From Arenicella sp. (lineage in GTDB: Bacteria > Pseudomonadota > Gammaproteobacteria > Arenicellales > Arenicellaceae): DNA of 7,707 nt. The stretch lies in the NCBI GenBank assembly GCA_023299895.1, contig JALZWI010000184.1:1-7707 (forward strand), given 5' to 3'. The notes beneath the pieces were generated by a model. It saw nothing but the letters and a program-made list of their open reading frames with translations. It made no database searches and was not told the origin of the DNA. Shown piece by piece: positions 1-5,748 of this stretch. Every line of letters begins with the position of its first letter. The stretch's first letter is position 1. Position numbers and translations under genes: made by a program.

Positions 1-416
1 CTAACCAAGGAAAAAACTTTTATAAAACTATGTTAGCTTTATCAAAGTCTCGCGATGAGCTAAATGTAGTAGCTGATCAAATCGGTTCGCCAACCTATGC
101 GAAAAGTATTGCGATTGCGACAGGTGAGTTATTGCAAACTGTCTTGCAGCAGGGTGGTATTAAACCTGAACAAGTCGGAATTTATCACTTTAGTTGTGGT
201 GGCGAAACATCTTGGTGTGATTTTGCCGATGCTATTTTTAGTAAACATCAAATAGCTAAAATAACAGTTAACCCAATAACAACAGATCAATATCCGACAC
301 CGGCTAAGCGCCCAGCTTATTCAGTGCTCGATAATACTAAGTTACAAAAGACTTTTGGAGTATCATTACCTGATTGGCAAACTGCCTTAGATGAGTGTGT
401 TGCAGAAACACAATGA
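1..416 (+). CDS. rfbD: dTDP-4-dehydrorhamnose reductase, C-terminal part (5' end outside window)
   Basis: This is the last step of dTDP-L-rhamnose synthesis: NADPH-dependent reduction of dTDP-4-dehydro-L-rhamnose in the cytoplasm, supplying rhamnose for O-antigen or other surface glycans. The reading frame is already open at the left edge (first full codon at position 3), and the residues before the first ATG at position 30, NQGKNFYKT, belong to the family, so the ATG is internal. About 137 of the usual 290-300 residues are visible. Family hallmarks are the run DELNVVADQIGSPTYA, a GGETSW segment and RPAYSVLD near the end, followed by a typical LPDWQTAL tail. The Rossmann nucleotide-binding motif and the catalytic Tyr-Lys pair would lie upstream of the window. 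The stop is TGA at 414-416 and the C-terminus looks intact. It probably ends an rml/rfb cluster; the next gene follows after 45 bp and may be read through. An SDR-type epimerase is a less likely alternative. Confidence 0.93.
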   Translation, partial: NQGKNFYKTMLALSKSRDELNVVADQIGSPTYAKSIAIATGELLQTVLQQGGIKPEQVGIYHFSCGGETSWCDFADAIFSKHQIAKITVNPITTDQYPTPAKRPAYSVLDNTKLQKTFGVSLPDWQTALDECVAETQ

Positions 417-461
417 AAAGATAAATTGTAAACAGGCCTAGATCAAAGGCTCACAGATAGT

Positions 462-2453
462 ATGACTCAGATTTTGGATGGTGAGGGTACAGTAACAACT
501 ATTGATGAGCCGACTTCAAGGGAAATGCTGGGATCTGACGGTGTATTTGCAAAAAAACTGAAAAATTTTGTTGTTCGGTCTGCTCAAGTCGAAATGGCGG
601 GCGAAATTGAAGGCGTCATTGCGCAACGTAAAACTCTATTGGCTGAGTCCGGTACTGGCACTGGGAAAACGTTTGCCTATTTGGTGCCAGCCATCTTGTC
701 AGGTAAAAAGACATTAGTTTCAACAGGGACAAAGCATTTACAAGAACAACTCTTTCACCGCGATATCCCGGTGGTGGTTGATGCCTTAAGCGCCAGTATT
801 AAAGTGTCTTTATTGAAAGGCCGCAGTAACTATTTATGTATCCATCGCCATCAACAGACACGGGCATCGTCTCGGCGTTTGGACCAAAAGAGTTTGTCTG
901 AATTAGAGTTGCTTGGTGTGTGGCTGCCGCGTACTAAGTCTGGCGATATTGCTGAACAAACACAAGTGCCTGAAGATTCGCGAATTTGGCCTCAGGTGAC
1001 TTCTACTGCGGATAATTGTTTAGGTCAGGAGTGTAGTCATTTTGAAGATTGCTATGTCAATAAAGCTCGTAAAGCCGCTATGACGAGTGATGTTGTGGTG
1101 GTAAATCATCATTTGTTTTTTGCCGACAAATCACTTAAAGAGGATGGTTTTGGTGCTTTATTACCAGATGTAGACACAGTGATTTTTGATGAAGCCCATC
1201 AAATTCCAGATATTGCGTCTAACTTTTTAGGGGCTAGTTTTAGTTCATGGCAAGTAATGGAATTGGTCAGTGATACTCGAGCGGCGGAACTAAAAGAACG
1301 CAGTCTAGTCGTAAATTTAATCACATCAGCGGATCAACTAGATAAATTGATTGCAGACTATCGTTTATCGTTAGGCTTGTCAGAACGACGTGTTTCTTGG
1401 AATGATTTAATTGAAGAAATACCTAATTTGACAAAAAAAATGATTGCTATGGCTGATAAGTTGAGTGATTTCTCTGAACTTCTAGATCAGGCGTCATCAG
1501 CAGGAGAGGGACTTACTCGTTGTTACGAACGTGCGCTAGAATTAACGCAGCTTTGTCATCAAATGGGTGGCGAAGCTGAGAGTGGCAATGTGGTGCGTTG
1601 GGTAGAGCTTGCTAAACGCAGCTTTCGGATTCATGAAACGCCACTTAATATTGGTGAACAATTAACTGCGTATTTCGGTAATCAAACGCAAGCTAGAATA
1701 TTTACCTCGGCAACATTATCTATTGACGGTGATTTTAGTCACTATCAACAGCTGGCCGGTTTACCAAAAGAAACCATAACTAAAACTTGGGAAAGCCCGT
1801 TTGATTATTTTGAACAAGCTGTTTTATATGTTCCAGAAGGATTACCAGCCCCGAAAGATGAAGGTTTTAGCCAGGCTTTGTTCGATAGTGTTTTGCCCAT
1901 AATTAAGGCGAGCCAAGGGCGCGCATTTGTGTTGTTTACAAGTTTTAGGGTTATGCAAGAATTTGAAGAAAGACTGTCTGATGCTGAATCGCAATTCACA
2001 ATTTTAATGCAAGGTGATAGCAACAAAAGTGACCTCCTAAGTAAATTTGTTAGTGCAGATAAAACTGTTTTACTCGGTACAATGAGTTTTTGGGAGGGCG
2101 TCGATGTTCCTGGCGATGCACTGCGCACGGTGGTGATTGATAAATTACCGTTTGAATCGCCGTTTGACCCAGTTATAAAAGCGCGACTTAACGCGATGCA
2201 AGATGCGGGCAATAATCCCTTTATGAATTATCAAGTTCCACGTGCGGTAATTACCTTACGCCAAGGCGCAGGTCGCTTAATCCGTAGCCAGCAAGATAAA
2301 GGTGTTTTGATGATTTGTGATGCGCGTTTGCGTACCACACATTATGGCAAGAAATTTTTAAACAGCTTACCTAGAATGCGACGCACCAGTAACCAAGAAA
2401 AAGTATGTGGTTTTTTAAAGAGTATTGCTGGGCAAGATAACAATGATGAATGA
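462..2453 (+). CDS. yoaA: DinG/XPD-family iron-sulfur ATP-dependent DNA helicase, YoaA type
   Basis: This is a superfamily 2 helicase of the XPD/DinG group, predicted to unwind DNA 5'-3' during repair; in E. coli YoaA pairs with the polymerase III chi subunit HolC at damaged forks (established for that protein, inferred here). Visible motifs in the 663 residues are Walker A ESGTGTGKT (62-70), four cysteines placed for a 4Fe-4S cluster (C126, C186, C191, C197), the DEAH box (243-246) followed by QIPDIAS, motif III FTSATLS (414-420), motif V around SFWEGVDVPG (542-551) and motif VI QGAGRLIR (601-608). Cysteine spacing and the KGRSNYLC and DVVVVNHH segments match YoaA better than DinG. The start is uncertain: ATG 462 has only a distant AAAGG (445-449), while an in-frame ATG at 525 would give 642 residues, nearer the E. 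coli length of about 636. The 3' end overlaps tsaB, as expected for a co-transcribed pair. Confidence 0.93.
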   Translation: MTQILDGEGTVTTIDEPTSREMLGSDGVFAKKLKNFVVRSAQVEMAGEIEGVIAQRKTLLAESGTGTGKTFAYLVPAILSGKKTLVSTGTKHLQEQLFHRDIPVVVDALSASIKVSLLKGRSNYLCIHRHQQTRASSRRLDQKSLSELELLGVWLPRTKSGDIAEQTQVPEDSRIWPQVTSTADNCLGQECSHFEDCYVNKARKAAMTSDVVVVNHHLFFADKSLKEDGFGALLPDVDTVIFDEAHQIPDIASNFLGASFSSWQVMELVSDTRAAELKERSLVVNLITSADQLDKLIADYRLSLGLSERRVSWNDLIEEIPNLTKKMIAMADKLSDFSELLDQASSAGEGLTRCYERALELTQLCHQMGGEAESGNVVRWVELAKRSFRIHETPLNIGEQLTAYFGNQTQARIFTSATLSIDGDFSHYQQLAGLPKETITKTWESPFDYFEQAVLYVPEGLPAPKDEGFSQALFDSVLPIIKASQGRAFVLFTSFRVMQEFEERLSDAESQFTILMQGDSNKSDLLSKFVSADKTVLLGTMSFWEGVDVPGDALRTVVIDKLPFESPFDPVIKARLNAMQDAGNNPFMNYQVPRAVITLRQGAGRLIRSQQDKGVLMICDARLRTTHYGKKFLNSLPRMRRTSNQEKVCGFLKSIAGQDNNDE

Positions 2454-3153
2454 TGTGAATATTCTAGCGGTCGAGACAGCGACGTCGGCTTGTTCTGTGG
2501 CACTCAATGTTGGTGATGTTATTTTTGAGCGATCAGAAATAGGCAATAATATTCATTCCCAATGTTTGTTATCAATGCTTGAACAGGTGTTGGTAGAGGC
2601 GCAATTAACCGTCTCTGAGCTCAATGCGGTCGCAGTTGGTCAAGGGCCAGGCTCGTTTACCGGCCTTAGGATTGGGGTTGGTGTTGCACAAGGCATTGCT
2701 TATGGTGCAGGTTGTTCCATGCTTGGTATTTCATCGCTGGCCGCACTGGCACACCAAACCAATCAAAGTGGTTATGTTTTAACAGGCATTGATGCCCGAA
2801 TGAATGAGGTCTATTGGGGCCTCTACAAAATGTTGGACGGTGATGTGCAGTTGCTTGGCAACTTGAATGTCTCATCACCAAATTTAATTAACCATCAAAG
2901 CGTAACTGCGCTCGCTATTGATTTTGATATCGATCGTGCATGCTTAGCGGGTAATGCGTGGGTTGAGTATGAACATGAGTTTGATCAAGCCTTTTTGATG
3001 AATCTAAAGCAAGCAGAAAATTGTGTTTACCCACAAGCAAGTTCAGTATTAGCGTTAGCGCACAAGGCATATTCGCGTCAGGAATTCGTTTCGCCAATTG
3101 ATTTTGCGCCAGAGTACGTGCGAAATAATGTTGCTTTTAAAAAGACGCTGTAA
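2446..3153 (+). CDS. tsaB: tRNA threonylcarbamoyladenosine biosynthesis protein TsaB
   Basis: TsaB (YeaZ) is the non-catalytic partner of TsaD. With TsaE it forms the complex that transfers threonylcarbamoyl from the TsaC product onto A37 of ANN-decoding tRNAs; it is essential in many bacteria. From ATG 2446 the protein has 235 residues, against 231 in E. coli. Visible family features are the ASKHA N-terminus ILAVETATSACSVAL (6-20), the signature GQGPGSFTGLRIG (65-77), IDARMNEVYW (115-124) and the C-terminal PEYVRNNVAFKK (222-233). I chose 2446 because the conserved beta strand then begins just after it; ATG 2443 is equally possible, and TTG 2425 would add seven residues with no family support. 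The start lies inside yoaA (8-nt overlap), so translation is probably coupled; the only Shine-Dalgarno-like sequence is a weak GGGCAAG just upstream. No terminator is visible after the stop, and the next gene converges after 8 bp. Confidence 0.95.
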   Translation: MNDVNILAVETATSACSVALNVGDVIFERSEIGNNIHSQCLLSMLEQVLVEAQLTVSELNAVAVGQGPGSFTGLRIGVGVAQGIAYGAGCSMLGISSLAALAHQTNQSGYVLTGIDARMNEVYWGLYKMLDGDVQLLGNLNVSSPNLINHQSVTALAIDFDIDRACLAGNAWVEYEHEFDQAFLMNLKQAENCVYPQASSVLALAHKAYSRQEFVSPIDFAPEYVRNNVAFKKTL

Positions 3154-3161
3154 TTGTTTTG

Positions 3162-3644
3162 CTAACAGCTAACTTCAAAAGTATCGGAGCCGATGAGTTT
3201 ATCATCTATTTTGAATTTTACGTTCCATTCGCCAATGAATTCAGTTAATCCCGCAGAAGGATTAACAAATTGCAGTAAACTGGCCCCTTTTGCACGAGAG
3301 AGGCTTAACCATGCCCAAACTCGAGCCTTCTCATTATGTGAGTGAAAGTAATACTTAGTATGCTCTCTGAGCTGCGAGTGTGGGTCGTGCCACTCGACTG
3401 ACAGGTGGTGTTTGCCAATTTTGTAATTCTCTAATTCGATTACGGCAATAACTTTCTCTGAGCAACCAAAGATTTTTTTTGGTAACGTTAAAGGTCTGCC
3501 ATGTTCATCTGCAGCAGCCATATAAGTGATTTCTTGGCGTGATGTATTACTGTTTTCGGATTTAGGCTCTACGTCAGTATTGGCTAATATAATCGATGCA
3601 CTAGAAAAGTAGATTGCAAAAAAGATGCCGTGCGTAAATCTCAT
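3162..3644 (-). CDS. small secreted protein of unknown function
   Basis: I do not recognise a named family. The 160-residue product starts with a likely Sec signal peptide (MRFTHG, then a hydrophobic stretch to about residue 20, with possible cleavage after LA at 20-21), so it is probably periplasmic. A polar, Ser/Asn-rich linker (about 22-40) follows. Residues 55-160 look like a compact all-beta domain: alternating strands at VIAVIELE, HHLSVEWHDP and IGEWNVKFKIDD, with a conserved-looking LREHT segment (92-96) and the ending DTFEVSC. Only two cysteines are present, C61 and the terminal C160, which could form one disulfide joining the first and last strands. The gene lies 29 bp downstream of the lipoprotein gene on the same strand and is probably co-transcribed with it. 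It converges on tsaB with 8 bp between the stops. No good Shine-Dalgarno sequence is visible. That it is a real gene is well supported by the signal peptide and layout; its function is unknown. Confidence 0.8.
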   Translation of the reverse strand: MRFTHGIFFAIYFSSASIILANTDVEPKSENSNTSRQEITYMAAADEHGRPLTLPKKIFGCSEKVIAVIELENYKIGKHHLSVEWHDPHSQLREHTKYYFHSHNEKARVWAWLSLSRAKGASLLQFVNPSAGLTEFIGEWNVKFKIDDKLIGSDTFEVSC

Positions 3645-3673
3645 AAGAGATAAAGAGCTGGAATATCAAACTA

Positions 3674-4204
3674 CTAACGAGAAACAGAAATACTACCAGA
3701 CCGTACATTGTCAGTTGAATCAAAAACAGGAGCTAGGCAGACATCGCCGTTTACTACATAAGTTCCAGAAAACGAGTTTAATGTGCCAGTTAGTGCAATC
3801 TGGGCTGAGCCAGTGAAGTCTTCTGCAGGGCAGAAACTATCTATAACTTCTCCGAGAGTATCGAGTGTTTCTGTGGGTGAGTCGCATATTTCGGGTCGTT
3901 GTGTGACTGTGCAGTCACCTGTTTGCAAAATTAGGTCAAACCCTGTCTGTGTGCCAGTAACTTCACTCGTACAAATACATGCAGGTTCGGATTCATTGCT
4001 AATGATTAAATTACCAGAAATACTGCCACTCCCGTCATCGGTAAGGTCGAGTTGGATGCTGCCAGCTCCTAGGTTATTGGAAGTAATGAAATCACCACTA
4101 AACGTACTGGATGTTACTTGTGGCGGTAAATCTGATACCGACGTGCCACTGCTGCAGGCGGAGACGAATAATACGAGGAAGACAGAGAGAGCAATAATTT
4201 TCAT
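3674..4204 (-). CDS. cysteine-containing lipoprotein of unknown function
   Basis: This is a 176-residue predicted lipoprotein. It has the basic start MKII, a hydrophobic core and the lipobox VSAC with the acylated cysteine at 17, followed by SSGTSVSDLPP. Residue 18 is Ser, not Asp, which favours sorting to the outer membrane by the enterobacterial rule. The mature part is rich in Ser, Thr, Gly and Asp and reads as successive beta strands (SIQLDLTDD, SISGNLIIS, FDLILQTGD, SAQIALTGTL, FSGTYVVNGD), suggesting a small beta sandwich or barrel. Six further cysteines (C76, C78, C98, C107, C125, C156) could form three disulfides in an oxidising compartment; C76 and C78 form a CxC. I cannot assign a family or partner. 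In E. coli a lipoprotein gene (yeaY, Slp family) also lies near tsaB, but I see no Slp similarity. A long frame on the other strand (from a GTG at 3783) is a shadow: it has no signal peptide or domain features. Confidence 0.82.
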   Translation of the reverse strand: MKIIALSVFLVLFVSACSSGTSVSDLPPQVTSSTFSGDFITSNNLGAGSIQLDLTDDGSGSISGNLIISNESEPACICTSEVTGTQTGFDLILQTGDCTVTQRPEICDSPTETLDTLGEVIDSFCPAEDFTGSAQIALTGTLNSFSGTYVVNGDVCLAPVFDSTDNVRSGSISVSR

Positions 4205-4246
4205 AAGATAGGTTCAGTATCAGTTATATCTATTTGTTATTTCAGC

Positions 4247-4255
4247 AATATATCA
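4247..4255 (-). promoter_or_regulatory. predicted extended -10 promoter of the lipoprotein gene
   Basis: On the minus strand TGATATATT (4255-4247) is an extended -10 element, with TTGCTC as a weak -35 at 16 bp spacing. It would start transcription about 36 nt before the lipoprotein ATG at 4204, serving both exported-protein genes. The prediction rests on consensus only. The rest of the 4205-4338 gap shows nothing I can support. Confidence 0.35.
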
Positions 4256-4338
4256 CAAAAGATTGGTCGAGCAAGAAGATTGCTGATAATTTAACAAATT
4301 TGTATCAATTGGTTTGCTTATAAGATCAATGTTTTTGT

Positions 4339-5592
4339 TTAAGGAAGTTCTGAAATGCGTGCCACATGTACCGCGGTGTCACGTGTTTGTACAATCTCAA
4401 CGACATATCGATCAAACTTAAAACAGGTATTCGCATAGGGTATATCTTCGAGGTAGTCGGTGATTAAGCCATTGAGTGTTTTTGCGCCATCGGTCGGTAA
4501 GGTCCAATTGAGTTTGCGATTTATATCTCGAATGTAGGTATTGCCGCGAACTATGTAAGAATTGTCTTTTTCAGCGCGTATATCTTCATCTATACCAGGC
4601 ACAATTGTGGTGAATTCGCCGACGACTTCTTCTAAAATTTGTTCCAAGGTTACCAGGCCTTTTATATCGCCGTACTCGTCGACCACCACACCAAAGCGCC
4701 TGCGTTGATCCCGTAAATTACTTAATGCATGAGTGATGGATGAGTTTTCAGGAATGAAAAGTGGCTCACGAACCATGCCTAAGAACGATTCTTTATTAAA
4801 ATCACCCATTTGTGATAAGTAAAACATCTTACGAATATGTACGATACCAATAAAATTATCGAGCGTCTCATTAAAGACTGGCATACGAGTGTGATGAGAG
4901 GTTGCTAATTGTTCAACAATTTCATCCCAATCATCATTAATATCGATAGCTTCTATATCAGCACGAGGCACCATGACATCTTCTACGGTGATTTTATCCA
5001 TTTCAAGAATACGTAACAGCATATCTTTGTGGGAGACATCCAGTTTGCCACCGGATTCCGTCACGGCAACGCGCAACTCTTCACTGGATAGTGCTGTGTT
5101 TTGTGCTACGTCATTGGCTCTTAATAGGCGTAAAAAACCATTGGAGAAGAATTTGACCAACCAAACAGCTGGGAATAATAGTATTTGTAGAAATGCTAAT
5201 ACCCAACAGGCTGTAAATGCAATTCTTTCGGGGTTTTGTGCTGCGAGTGTTTTAGGCGCGACTTCAGCAAAGATTAATACTAGAAAGACCAGTATTAAGG
5301 GCGCATAAGCCAAGCCAGCCTGTCCAAATAAACGCAAGCCTAGTACTGTTGCAAGAGTTGATGCTGCAATATTGGTCACGTTATTGCCAAACAATATTGT
5401 GCCAAGAAGCTTGTCAGGCGTTGTAAGTAGCTTCAACACCAATTGAGCACTGCGGTTACCAGAATCGGCTAGACTTTTTATCTTGTAACGATTGACTGCC
5501 ATCATGGCAGTTTCAGACGATGAAAAAAACGCTGATAAGAGAATCAGTAAAAATAAAGAGAGGAAAATTATTCCTACAGGTATGTCGTTCAA
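4339..5592 (-). CDS. yfjD: CorB/YfjD-type CNNM-CBS membrane protein (Mg2+/Co2+ transport family)
   Basis: This is an inner-membrane protein of the HlyC/CorC (CNNM) family, linked to Mg2+ and Co2+ efflux or resistance; Salmonella CorB is of this type. The 417 residues show the full architecture. A DUF21/CNNM membrane domain (1 to about 155) has hydrophobic segments near 6-23, 66-88, 94-118 and 124-150 and the conserved polar motifs SSSETA (24-29), GNN (69-71) and AEVAPK (109-114). A CBS pair (about 205-327) includes VMVPRADI, DEYGDIKGLVT (305-315) and LEEVVGEF. A CorC_HlyC domain (about 340-415) ends in ISELP. The start is TTG at 5592: the in-frame stop TGA lies 21 nt upstream with no ATG or GTG between, and the resulting N-terminus matches E. 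coli YfjD in length. Whether it moves Mg2+, Co2+ or Na+ cannot be told from sequence. It is divergent from acnB; the lipoprotein gene lies 134 bp downstream on the same strand. Confidence 0.93.
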   Translation of the reverse strand: MNDIPVGIIFLSLFLLILLSAFFSSSETAMMAVNRYKIKSLADSGNRSAQLVLKLLTTPDKLLGTILFGNNVTNIAASTLATVLGLRLFGQAGLAYAPLILVFLVLIFAEVAPKTLAAQNPERIAFTACWVLAFLQILLFPAVWLVKFFSNGFLRLLRANDVAQNTALSSEELRVAVTESGGKLDVSHKDMLLRILEMDKITVEDVMVPRADIEAIDINDDWDEIVEQLATSHHTRMPVFNETLDNFIGIVHIRKMFYLSQMGDFNKESFLGMVREPLFIPENSSITHALSNLRDQRRRFGVVVDEYGDIKGLVTLEQILEEVVGEFTTIVPGIDEDIRAEKDNSYIVRGNTYIRDINRKLNWTLPTDGAKTLNGLITDYLEDIPYANTCFKFDRYVVEIVQTRDTAVHVARISELP

Positions 5593-5606
5593 AGTATATT
5601 CACGCT

Positions 5607-5622
5607 TGTGATATCAATCATA
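5607..5622. promoter_or_regulatory. CRP-like binding site candidate
   Basis: TGTGA-N6-TCATA matches the CRP core TGTGA-N6-TCACA at 9 of 10 fixed positions. Its centre (5614.5) is about 56 bp upstream of the predicted acnB start and just downstream of the predicted yfjD start. E. coli acnB is known to be CRP-activated. Whether this organism has CRP or uses this site is inference. Confidence 0.3.
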
Positions 5623-5625
5623 CGC

Positions 5626-5655
5626 ATTGTATCACTTCAAACTTGGCTCTGTGTA
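5626..5655 (-). promoter_or_regulatory. predicted extended -10 promoter of yfjD
   Basis: Read on the minus strand, TGATACAAT (5634-5626) is an extended -10 (TGn plus TACAAT, 5 of 6), with a weak -35 TACACA (5655-5650) at 18 bp spacing. The start would fall near 5619, giving a short leader of about 27 nt before the TTG codon. It overlaps the predicted acnB promoter, so the two could interfere with each other. Confidence 0.4.
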
Positions 5656-5664
5656 TAGTAAAAT
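5636..5664 (+). promoter_or_regulatory. predicted sigma-70 promoter of acnB
   Basis: TTCAAA (5636-5641, 4 of 6 to the consensus) is followed after 17 bp by TAAAAT (5659-5664, 5 of 6). Transcription would start near 5671, leaving a leader of about 78 nt before acnB. This is prediction from consensus only. The -10 box lies within the left arm of the inverted repeat described separately. Confidence 0.45.
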
Positions 5665-5722
5665 CGGCGCATTAGAGATTGAGTACTTCGAATAATAACG
5701 AAGCATGTTATTTTACCATACA
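5652..5722. repeat. imperfect inverted repeat, 13-bp arms, in the yfjD-acnB intergenic region
   Basis: The left arm TGTATAGTAAAAT (5652-5664) and right arm ATTTTACCATACA (5710-5722) are inverted copies matching at 12 of 13 positions (mismatch 5657/5717), separated by 45 bp. The left arm contains the predicted acnB -10 box; the right arm lies in the predicted leader. If transcription starts near 5671 the left arm is not in the RNA, so the repeat would act as DNA, for example as paired operators. AT-rich arms make chance similarity possible. Confidence 0.5.
5686..5703 (+). other. small hairpin in the acnB leader
   Basis: CTTCG (5686-5690) and CGAAG (5699-5703) can pair around an 8-nt AT-only loop, AATAATAA. 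It lies between the arms of the larger inverted repeat and about 45 nt before the acnB start codon. No U-tract follows, so it is not an intrinsic terminator. A structural or regulatory role is speculation. Confidence 0.35.
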
Positions 5723-5734
5723 GAATTTAACCAC

Positions 5735-5740
5735 AGAGGA
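5735..5740 (+). promoter_or_regulatory. ribosome binding site of acnB
   Basis: AGAGGA lies eight bases before ATG 5749. It is the only strong Shine-Dalgarno sequence in the window and fixes the acnB start. The other gene starts have weak or no match to the anti-Shine-Dalgarno sequence. Confidence 0.85.
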
Positions 5741-5748
5741 ACTATCAA

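Noticed and set aside
436..450. GCCT/AGGC inverted repeat in the rfbD-yoaA gap, considered as a terminator for rfbD
   Set aside because: A 4-bp stem with no following T-run; no evidence for termination here.
1805..2212. 135-codon open frame on the minus strand within yoaA
   Set aside because: It lies wholly inside the conserved helicase C-terminal domain (motif V region) and encodes a Ser/Leu-rich sequence with no recognisable feature.
3154..3161. Possible bidirectional terminator between tsaB and the convergent secreted protein gene
   Set aside because: Only 8 bp separate the stops. The nearby GCTAACAGCTAAC is a direct, not inverted, repeat and cannot form a hairpin.
3639..3650. TCTC/GAGA hairpin around the start codon of the small secreted protein gene
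   Set aside because: A 4-bp stem with a 4-nt loop is too weak to claim as a translation control element.
3783..4211. 142-codon open frame on the + strand opposite the lipoprotein gene
   Set aside because: It starts with GTG, has no signal peptide, domain or Shine-Dalgarno sequence, and the minus frame has a clear lipobox and signal sequence. It is a shadow of the lipoprotein gene.
4270..4284. Inverted repeat AGCAA-GAAGA-TTGCT downstream of yfjD, considered as a terminator
   Set aside because: The stem is only 5 bp and AT-rich, and neither strand has a T-run directly after it. The yfjD terminator remains unidentified.
4294..4303. Perfect palindrome ACAAATTTGT between yfjD and the lipoprotein gene
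   Set aside because: Ten AT-rich bases form such palindromes often by chance, and it is not placed at a promoter element I can identify.
4973..5308. 111-codon open frame on the + strand opposite yfjD
   Set aside because: It overlaps conserved CNNM membrane and CBS-linker codons on the other strand and shows no domain of its own.
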